A stretch of DNA of 64,000 nt. Source: Bostrychus sinensis. Lineage: Eukaryota > Chordata > Actinopteri > Gobiiformes > Eleotridae. Each line of letters opens with the position of its first letter. Position 1 is the first letter of the stretch. The notes below the pieces were generated by a model. It ran no database searches. It saw only the letters and a program-made list of their open reading frames with translations, and was not told the DNA's origin. Position numbers and translations under genes: made by a program. This document shows, one piece after another, positions 56,205 to 64,000 of this stretch. The stretch is taken from assembly GCA_020698575.1 (NCBI GenBank), contig CM036240.1, forward strand, positions 15,921,711 to 15,985,710, in the 5' to 3' direction.

Positions 56205-57220
56205 AAGAAGGACTGAGGACCTAGTGTTTCCTTCAGGACAAAAATGCCGTCTTGCATGTATTGTCAGTGCGACTCCCAGATGGGGTACAGTGATAGAGCT
56301 TTTGCACAATGTGTCTGAGTGATGCCACCAGCTCTCGGGTTGGCAACAGAGCAAGCGCAGCTTGCCATTGTAACAGACAGTGATATCCGTGTCAGCTTTA
56401 GCCTCTTTTAGTTGGAGTATTTGTGCAGACTCTTCACTTTCCCATGGGGGGTGAGAAAAAAAGGAAAAAAAGGCTGGCCACAAAGAGGCAGACAGAGGGG
56501 ACTTGTGCCAGATCCTGTCAAAAATTATACACCCCGAACACTCGCTGCTCGGCTGGGGTTTGAGGAAATCATCTTCACAGCTTATGCAGGGAGTGCTGAT
56601 CACACTGGGGCAGCTCTAACTCAGTCCACACAGGCAGGTGTTCTTGTTTGACGAAGGATGGTGAACCTTGGATCATTCCCTCTCATGGATTTTAGATCAT
56701 ATCATATACATATACATATACATATTTGCATTATGAGTAATACAGCCACTAAATAAGGTCAGTCTTTTCCAATTGTCAAGGAGCCATAGATTGTTAATAT
56801 ATGTTGCAATGCTTTGTTTTTTAAATGAGTACCTGCAATCAAAACATTTAAAATCTGTCCGATTGCAGTATATGCAATAGTGTAGAAATGAACAGGACAA
56901 TAAACTTTAATTGGATACAGAATATTTGCTTTATGGATCATATGCATCAGCACTGTGCACTGTGGTGTAACCATAATTAAAGTAGGTTTAACAGAAACGA
57001 ACAAGAACCACTCAGCGAGCACAAAGCTCTGTCAAAGTGTTACAGTAACACCATTTAACACAGTTTTGATTACATTTTTTTGGAACCAGACAGTGACCTG
57101 GATCCATACAAAAAAGTAAGTACTCCATGCTCCATTACTGACCTCTCCTGAAATCACAATTTCTTTGCTGACCACCCTGACGTAGTGACTCTTTTTAGTC
57201 TCATAAGTCATAGCAGATCA
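56205..57220. other. unique stretch, nothing recognised
   Basis: 56.2-56.65 kb is compositionally richer and is covered by the minus-strand frame 56046-56603, which has no domain. The rest is AT-rich. Confidence 0.4.
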
Positions 57221-57224
57221 TGGT

Positions 57225-57555
57225 TAAGATTATTGTCACTATATAGAAATGTGTTCTCTGCATTTGACCCATCCATCCAATGTCACTGGGGCAAGTTGGC
57301 AGTAGCAGTGGGTGACCACTGAGCAGTGCCCAGGGGCCCTTCTCTAGAGCTTTAACCATGCTTGATCTGTAGTACCTAGCTGGAGGATTAGCCTACTATG
57401 TGCACACTTTAACTGGATAGAGAAATCCCACCCAAAAAATGGGAAAGAATGCACACTCCCCACAGAAAAGGCCCTGCCCAGTCCCGGAATTATACCCAGG
57501 ACCTTCTCGATGTGAGGCGAAAGCGCTATCCACTGTATGAATAGATGACGCTCCT
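57225..57555 (+). repeat. interspersed repeat, F and R-type 3' blocks in one copy
   Basis: GAAATGTGTTCTCTGCATTT and GACCCATCCATCCAATGTCA (F). Then GAGCAGTGCCCAGGGGCCCT, ATGCACACTCCCCACAGAAA, CCCGGAATTATACCCAGGAC, CTTCTCGATGTGAGGCGAAA and GCGCTATCCACTG. It shows that the F and R-type blocks can be contiguous in one element. Confidence 0.78.
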
Positions 57556-57559
57556 ACAA

Positions 57560-58190
57560 TTTCTCCACAATTAAAGCACACACAGTATCAGACCAAAACA
57601 CAGATCAGTATTACACTAAACATTATCAAGTGTGTGTGTGAGTGTCTTGAGTGAACTCATTACTGCCTCTGTACCCAGCTAGAGTGTAATCAACATGTTG
57701 GACACCAATTAAGTTATCTGTTTGGATCTTCATTACTCTTGATAATTTTTGCATCAGCATCTGTTTGGGTCGTCCCTCCAAGTGTCCAAATCCAAGGAGA
57801 AGTGTAACAGTTGATTTGTATTTAGCCCGATTTCAAGCTGCCACTACATGTTTCACACACTGTATTTTTTATCAGCTGTTAATGAGAATGTTACACTCAA
57901 GCATCGTGCATGTCTTGTACATGAGCCCTGAAGGTTTGCTGCAGGAACAAGGCTGCTAGACCACAAGAACTTGTTTATAAAGGGATTAATTTAATGCCAA
58001 AACATTTAAAATAATAATAATAGGATAAAATAGTACTAGCTCATTACAAAGTATACAAGTAGAAACCATTTTAAGTTTGTCTTTCAAAGGGGTTCAATTT
58101 ATTGAGAAGGTATAGTATAAATTATTAAGATTAGAAATATATATTATTAGGGGTTTAATTTTAAGTATGTGAGGGGGGCCTATTGCTTTT
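57560..58190. other. unique stretch, nothing recognised
   Basis: AT-rich DNA with a 64-codon frame that has no motif. Confidence 0.4.
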
Positions 58191-58194
58191 TAGG

Positions 58195-58412
58195 AAGGTG
58201 TGGCTCTTGAGTCAACAACTGGGCGCTAAAAGAACTTTACACCAAGGAACCATTCACCCATTCACACTAACATATTTACATCAGTTTGCACAGACACTAA
58301 AAGGAAGGTGGGTAAAGTGTCTTGCCCATGGACACATCTGAGGAAAGTGAGGATCAAACCTTCAAACTTCTGGTTACTGGACGACCTGCTCTACCTCCTA
58401 AGCCACGATACC
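58195..58412 (-). repeat. tRNA-derived SINE, V-like family
   Basis: Minus strand: GGTATCGTGGCTTAGGAGGT, AGAGCAGGTCGTCCAGTAAC, GAAGGTTTGATCCTCACTTT (B box), TGTGTCCATGGGCAAGACAC, TTTACCCACCTTCCTTTTAG and GTGAATGGGTGAATGGTTCC. Head and body are intact. The tail is short. Confidence 0.88.
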
Positions 58413-58414
58413 TT

Positions 58415-59390
58415 CTTGTTAAGTTCCTTTGTTTGTAAAATATTTGGACATTGAATTTGTATTCACCCCATTAGGGACTTGAGTCAAGCTGGGCGAGATA
58501 AAAATGAAAAACAATGTTTTTTTTGTTTGTTTTTTTTTTCATCTTGTAATATTTTTACGTCACGCTGTGCACCACATATTGGTAATGATTAGCAGTCTGA
58601 TGCCTGTCACACTGTGCCCATGAAAATGTCAAGTGAGCAACATGTAATGTCAAGCAAAACAAAAGAAATATGTCTTGAGTGCTTGAGGTAAGCCACATTT
58701 CTGTTAACGTACATGGCTAACTAACTGCAATAACAGTACTGTACATTATAAATACAACAGCACTGTGGAAGCAAAAGTCAAAATCATAGTATGGTAAGTT
58801 CTTTATGGATTACACATTTGGATAAAGTTGTTATTTTAAGGTAGGCTGTAATGACTTGTTAAAAGCTGTGAGTTTTATCCTTTAAATGTATTGGACGAAT
58901 GATAATATATCAATAAAAAATAAGGTCATGCTTTGTCCTGTATCATGAAAGTGTAATGCTGCTGACAGATCTGAGTCCTTTTGAATCACATCAGTGGAAA
59001 TCTTTGGGGAAATAACTGTGCACACTATCATAATTAGAGCAGCTCCACTTTGATGAATATTTACCATTCATTAAAGAAACTCTGGGAAACACACCATTAT
59101 ATATAATACAAAATAAATAGACTCAGTGCAGATGTATTCACCTGGAGGCTACGACTGACAACATTTATGAGATGATTATGAAATGAGGAATAATGAGAAG
59201 GAATCCAGAAGTAGGTCTTTATGAAGTTTTAATGGACTAACATGACTTTTGATCACATGCTCTGCAAATACATCTGATTCTGAGTCTGGGTCTCTGCCAA
59301 GATACTAAGGATCTGATCTGAGCTAAACTGGACTGGCCCTTTTACAGAATTGTGAGTGTGTAATACGACATAAATAAATACCAAGTGGTT
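58415..59390. other. unique AT-rich stretch, nothing recognised
   Basis: T-rich run near 58517-58540. No gene or repeat family was recognised. Confidence 0.4.
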
Positions 59391-59396
59391 TCTTTT

Positions 59397-59932
59397 CAGT
59401 GGTGGGAACTAGTACTACAGTACTTTTACTCAAGTGATATAGTTAAATACATTTTGGAAGAAAACAAACTAATGTTACTTTTCATCAAGTACATTTTTCA
59501 AGTCTCTAAATGGGTGAAAGTATTTCTGATCTTAGGGGCAAGGTGTACTCTTGTGCCAGTCCCAAGCCCAAGTGGAGAGGGTGGCTGAGCATTCAGTGTA
59601 AAACCTATGCCAAATCAATATGTAAATCACTTCACACTATAGGAGGCAGGTGGTTTACTGTGGCAAAGAGAAAAGTAAAAAGAAGAAAGAAAGTAATAAT
59701 TTTGTTGATTGATACTTGAGTAATATTATATTACTGTGGCGCACACATGTGGAGACTGGTCTCACACACAAATTACGGAAATGAGTGTCTGGACCAGCAA
59801 ATGGAGAGTTGTACTTGTTTTGTTGGAAGCTGAATAAAGCAGAGACTTGAATATCTACTCTCCGTCTCCGTTTGCTTCCACATTACAGTACTTTTACTTG
59901 AGTACAGATTTGTAGTACGTCTTTTACCACAG
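59397..59932. mobile_element. hAT-like MITE with a nested family-G SINE
   Basis: Left end CAGTGGTGGGAACTAGTACT with CAGTACTTTTACTCAAGT. The right end, inverted, is CTGTGGTAAAAGACGTACTA with ACTCAAGTAAAAGTACTG. This CAGTGGTGGAA...ACTTAAGTAAAAGTA layout marks a very common teleost hAT MITE. The flanking 8-mers (TTTCTTTT and TCCATCTT) no longer match. A G-family SINE sits inside at 59525-59680. Confidence 0.75.
59525..59680 (+). repeat. SINE fragment, family G, nested in a MITE
   Basis: CTCTTGTGCCAGTCCCAAGC, CCAAGTGGAGAGGGTGGCTG, AGTGTAAAACCTATGCCAAA and GCAGGTGGTTTACTGTGGCA. Confidence 0.8.
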
Positions 59933-60059
59933 TCCATCTTAGATAGCAAATGTATGCAAAAGTTGAACACTTTGCAGCAATAAATTAATGTTAGATCTTT
60001 TAAACAATCATATAAAATAAAATACCCCTATCATTATAGATGCATTTAACATTACAGTC

Positions 60060-60480
60060 ACATCTGCTGCAGCACTTGTACAAGCCATTAAGCCAGAGGA
60101 AGAAAAGCTCTGCGAGGCGATCCATCTAGCTAAGCCGTGTCTCCGTCAACAATTATTGGCTCTCTCATTCCACTCTTAAATCTCTATGCACAACACAATT
60201 CAATCCACAAATAAAAACTCATTGTGTTTAATTATATATTTCCCCGTATTGACTCGAATTTCAATAGTGCCACTTCGCACTTCATTAAAAGTCAGCCAAG
60301 TCTGAAGACGGTCAATAATATTAAACAAACGGCTTGCTTGAAAGGGGGTTACAGCTTGCAATCTCAGCAACTTTCAGGACTTTTTTTTCCAGCCAGATCC
60401 ATTTCTTGAGGCGTGTAGGACACAGGTTAATTTCAAGGAGCAACTCGATTACAACATCCTTTTCCCATTAATGGCCACAA
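60060..60480. promoter_or_regulatory. candidate conserved non-coding element
   Basis: A repeat-free block with CATTAAGCCAGAGGAAGAAA, CGAGGCGATCCATCTAGCTA, GTCCGTCAACAATTATTGGC-like sequence, TAATTATATATTTCCCCGTA, AGACGGTCAATAATATTAAA and CAAACGGCTTGCTTGAAAGG. Rich in TAAT/ATTA cores and low in simple repeats. The only plus-strand frame (61 codons) has no motif. Confidence 0.35.
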
Positions 60481-60484
60481 TATG

Positions 60485-61125
60485 CTTTGTATCAGAGGGG
60501 CTAAAATAGAAGTTGATGATGAGGTAAAAATTGTTGTGTACAACTGAAACTGGTTGTGGTGTCTGTTCTAACCAACAAAATTTTGTAATCCTAATTTATA
60601 AATCTAGCAAATCTATTTAGTCAATGGGTTAACAAGGAACATGTAGTTAGATCTAACCCTAATATTAGAAGTCCTTTTCCTGATACTATATCCCACCTAT
60701 TGTGCAGTACATATACAATGGTAATTTAGGTAATGCTAAAAAAATCTATATATCAATATATGTAAATCTTTTAAAAACAATATTATATAAATATTCCAAC
60801 TATTTTTATCAATACTCCCCCCACTTGTTAAACTTTTGTAAGCTGTGAGTCAATGATCACTGATAGGACAGGGCACGTTTGTGCACCTACTGTAGTTATG
60901 TTAAATTTTGAACTATAGGCAGTAAATATTGTTATCAAATTGTACAGTATCATGTTGTACGGTATAAACATACATATTGCAAAGTCAATGTCAATGCAGC
61001 CCTGATAAAGATATACAGTACTTATGACAAATTTTAAGAACAGTTACAAATGCTATGCAGAGTCGTTCATAGTCTACTAGCAAACAACAGATTTCATGGG
61101 TTTGATCTGTGGGTCAGCCAATTAC
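60485..61125. other. unique AT-rich stretch, nothing recognised
   Basis: Plain AT-rich DNA. Confidence 0.4.
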
Positions 61126-61129
61126 AATC

Positions 61130-61335
61130 AATTTAAGTGGATTCTGCATGTCTTCCCTGTGTGACCATAGGTTTTCTCCAAATACTACAGCTTCCACCCA
61201 AAGATGTGAGCATGACATTGGCAATTCTAAATTACCCATAGTCAATGAAAGTAAGAGTGAATGAATGTCTGTCAGTGTATGTCTCTGTGCCAGCGCTGAG
61301 ACGAACTGGCCACTGCCCAAGGTGTACCCTAGACC
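61130..61335 (-). repeat. interspersed repeat, family R
   Basis: Minus strand: CTAGGGTACACCTTGGGCAG, TGGCCAGTTCGTCTCAGCGC, GACAGACATTCATTCACTCT, CTATGGGTAATTTAGAATTG, CACATCTTTGGGTGGAAGCT and AAGACATGCAGAATCCACTT. It forms the C-terminal third of the 228-codon frame at 61114-61800. Confidence 0.85.
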
Positions 61336-61339
61336 AATA

Positions 61340-62530
61340 AGAACAGAAATATCAGAATAAAAAACAACATGTCTTCCATTCAGATTGAGCTGGACCTGAA
61401 ATGCACAGTTCACTTGTCTTCTCTCAAATAATTGTCTGCAGTGTGTGGTTCCCAGTGGCCATTGATGCTTCCTAAAGCCCTTAAGACTGTGAGAGCCAAC
61501 TGCCCAGGAAAACAGAGTGGCCATTGAGCATCTAGGTGAGTAATAACACTTGTGATTTGTACTCACACTCCTAAGCCTGGCCTCCATCCAACCATAGTCT
61601 ATGAACACAGTCTTGTGGGAAAGCTCAAAGTAACAACAGAGCAATACCAATATTTGCTCTTTTTTTTCTGGGAAGCCTTGGGTTAGAGCCACGCTTGCTG
61701 TGGTTTTCAAACAATAAATGCAGTCTTGTATATTGGACATCCATAAATGTAAACATAAAACAATAACAAAATTCGACAAATGCAAAATTCCCGTGGACAT
61801 GTTGCTTTTAATTTAGGAGAAGGGAAGGTGTTAGTAAAAATGCTGCTCATGTAGTCTCTGTGGGCAAACACATAATCCTTTCACTCATATCCACAGGACG
61901 CACATGTTCATAGACTTATATGCCAAGGGACAGAGCCAACCGAGCCAAGAGGGAGAGAAAACAACACCTTGTATTGCATCTACTGTAAAGCTATAAAAAC
62001 CAGCAGCCGGTCCAACACAAAAACAAAAGAGAATTTCCTTTCATGATGTGATTGTTGTAAATAAACAAAATAAATGCTCACCTAAGGGCCAGTAAACAGT
62101 ACACAAGAGCTAAAATACAAATAGTCACTATGTCTCAATTGTCCACGCACACTTACACACACTACAAATGACTGGGCACTGGTTACTGTGGTAACAGTGT
62201 CTCTCTTGCACCAGTCTGACTGTCCTACACAAGAATAAACATGGTGTATCCCTCTAACATGGCACTGCTGTCCAAAATAATTGTGACACTAGCTAGGAGT
62301 GACAGGGTCATCAGTCTACCGTCATGATGATATCCTGAAGTGTCGCTTACTGCACAGAGCTAAAAGAATTGACCTTGGCGTTGTTAGAGAACTTTTCTTC
62401 CAAAGAAATCTAATTTGGAAAAACGGTTTTCTAGTTTCTCTTATGACATATGACTTTCATACATTTAAATAAAAGTCAAATAACACAAAACCTCCTCCTG
62501 CAGCTGCTTTGGGAATGTACATTAACATTC
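61340..62530. other. unique stretch covered partly by the longest open frame
   Basis: The minus-strand frame 61114-61800 has 228 codons. Its N-terminal part (61340-61800) is unique sequence with no recognised domain. With the rest being repeat, it is not called as a gene. Confidence 0.4.
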
Positions 62531-62537
62531 TTGATTA

Positions 62538-62940
62538 TATATAAGCAAGGCCCCACTCAGTCCTTCTCTGACTGTGCTGAATGAATCCTCTGTTTTCTTT
62601 ACAATCTGTGAGATCTATAACAGACCATTCCTTCTCCACTTGTCCGTCTTCTTCCACATTCTCCTGTCGTCTAGAGTTCTCTGCCCTCTACCTGACCCTA
62701 CTCTGCCACTCTGTATGGCTCATAAAGCTCCATGGCTTCGGCCCCCCTGAGTACTCACCAAGCACCATCATGGGTACAACAACGGCCTTAGCCACTCCAA
62801 CAAAACTGAGTGACCAAACTCAATTACTTGTCCCATTTATCTCCTTTGGGGCCCCCTGGCCCCGTGGCTCTAGTGTAAATCTTGGGCCCCAGTCAATAAT
62901 CTATTCTCCAGCTCGTCCAAGGGCCCTCCGTTGTCATTAG
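62538..62940 (+). other. TATA-like box followed by a 119-codon frame, unidentified
   Basis: TATATAAG at 62538-62545 is followed 36 bases later by ATG (62581), opening 119 codons. The product is Ser/Pro/Leu-rich with one hydrophobic stretch (FSALYLTLLCHSVWLIKL) and no known domain. No polyadenylation signal or splice structure supports it. A chance frame in C-rich DNA is more likely. Confidence 0.15.
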
Positions 62941-62944
62941 ACAG

Positions 62945-63595
62945 AGCAGTATGAATGGGTGTGGGTGGAGTGTGAAGAGCAGTGGTGGGAGCTTACGGGG
63001 GCAGAGCAACCAGAAGCCATCCGTCTACTCAATGAGTGGTGTTCACAGTTCATTATGGGTCGTAATGCAACCATAGCATCAAACATAGACATGGTTAAGA
63101 GCCAGCAATGTGCTGGTGAAGGTCAGGTCTGAGGCCTCCTGGTTATTGGCTCTGCACACAGTAAAGAAAACTAATGGCAACATTTTGGGAGACAGAGCAT
63201 CATCTAAGCAGATAACAAAATCCATTCAAAGGTCATTAGATTCTATCCCCCTTGGACTGTCACTTTCATTCTTTGCAATGTGTAATTTTATAGCTACTTT
63301 GTCCATTTTTTAAAAATAGGCTGGCATAACTTTAAACTAATACTAATATTGGTAGATTAAAACTATTAATTTTATGAATTGAAGCAGGTAGTTTATTTTC
63401 ATGGTGATAGTAGTGTTATGTATGAGAACCCATTGTTAGAGAAACTGCCAGTACAAAGCCCACTGACTGAGCCCTGTGGCCCTGTGGTCCTCTATACATG
63501 ACAGCTCTGCATGCTTGTTGTCATAAGTGAGTTTCGCCCAAATAGGCAGACAATGATAACTAACACCAGTATCAGATGTCAAACTGAAGATGTCA
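62945..63595. other. unique stretch, nothing recognised
   Basis: Mixed DNA. A 67-codon frame has no motif. Confidence 0.4.
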
Positions 63596-63599
63596 TATT

Positions 63600-64000
63600 A
63601 GATAGATAATTGCAGCTGATACAGCAGTGTGGGCTGCTGTTGTGCTCCCACCAACTCTAGGCAAAGCGATCTAATTAAGTGATGAGAGGCCATATTCATC
63701 GTGTTGTCTGAGAGTCCACTGGTGATGGATGGGATAATGAGTTTCCTGAAGAGAAGCAGGCTGGGATAATGAGTTTTATCCAGGAGAGGCTCACAGGGTT
63801 CTCAAGGAGGTCTGTCGCATCCCAAGCTAGGTGACAAACAACTCAAGACAGTGCGCCGAGTGCGTGCAATTGAGGAAAAGGCATCATAACCGTTGGCTGA
63901 CGCGGGCTATTATTTTGTGTGGCTGGGCTGTTAAGAATGAAAAGTGCCAGACGTGTTGGCATAGCAATCAGTAAAGGCGATCATTCTGCGTGATGGGGAG
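63600..64000. promoter_or_regulatory. candidate conserved non-coding element at the window edge
   Basis: A dense repeat-free block continuing past the edge: GCGATCTAATTAAGTGATGA (homeobox/NK2-like), an exact 14-base direct repeat GGGATAATGAGTTT at 63731 and 63763, GCATCATAACCGTTGGCTGA and CGCGGGCTATTATTTTGTGT. No coding frame was recognised. Confidence 0.35.

Noticed and set aside
56046..56603. 185-codon minus-strand frame
   Set aside because: It crosses the (TG)n microsatellite (HTHTHT run), has no domain, and the microsatellite removes stops by chance.

Overview
The window looks like non-coding DNA from a ray-finned (teleost) fish. It is AT-rich and has no operon-like gene packing, no recognisable complete protein-coding gene and no RNA gene. 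The teleost call rests on the repeats: tRNA-derived SINEs, Tc1/mariner relics with the end motif AATTCCAAAAAAGTTGGGAC, short hAT-like MITEs, an L2-like LINE tail, and another LINE C-terminus of the GRP..RRFMDVVKED type. These assignments come from remembered consensus features. No database search was run.

Layout. 0-3 kb: a candidate TATA promoter/first exon (about 1617-1694), then a diverged direct duplication (about 1697-1915 and 2783-2987). Between its copies lie a SINE and an 11-bp minisatellite of about 43 units. 3-13 kb: more SINE copies, a small hAT-like MITE, a LINE tail (11.6-12.1 kb), and a 43-bp minisatellite with a 172-bp higher-order period (12.7-13.1 kb). 13-26 kb: unique sequence with three Tc1/hAT-type relics, a composite repeat, a SINE and a LINE C-terminus, plus dense low-repeat blocks (14.7-15.7, 21.1-21.3, 24.9-25.3 kb) that could be regulatory. 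26-37 kb: a TTAA-ended DNA element (27.3-27.8 kb), an (AT)n/poly-T array (32.8-32.9 kb), a hAT-type MITE with a perfect 8-bp target duplication (33.92-34.44 kb), and a pile-up of MITE, SINE and trinucleotide repeat (35.8-36.65 kb). 37-64 kb: further Tc1 and SINE relics, a hAT-like MITE carrying a nested SINE (59.4-59.9 kb), a (TG)n array (56.1 kb), and several more low-repeat blocks, the last running off the right edge.

No genes can be shown to work together. The pattern (unique blocks with homeobox-like TAAT/ATTA cores, separated by old transposons) fits a gene desert or a large intron, possibly near a developmental gene. That is inference. The longest reading frame (228 codons, 61114-61800, minus) runs into a known interspersed repeat and is not accepted as a gene. 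Nothing here amounts to a new biological system. The best leads are structural: the two minisatellites, the duplication, the nested MITEs, a chimeric tRNA-like/long repeat family, and the candidate conserved non-coding blocks.
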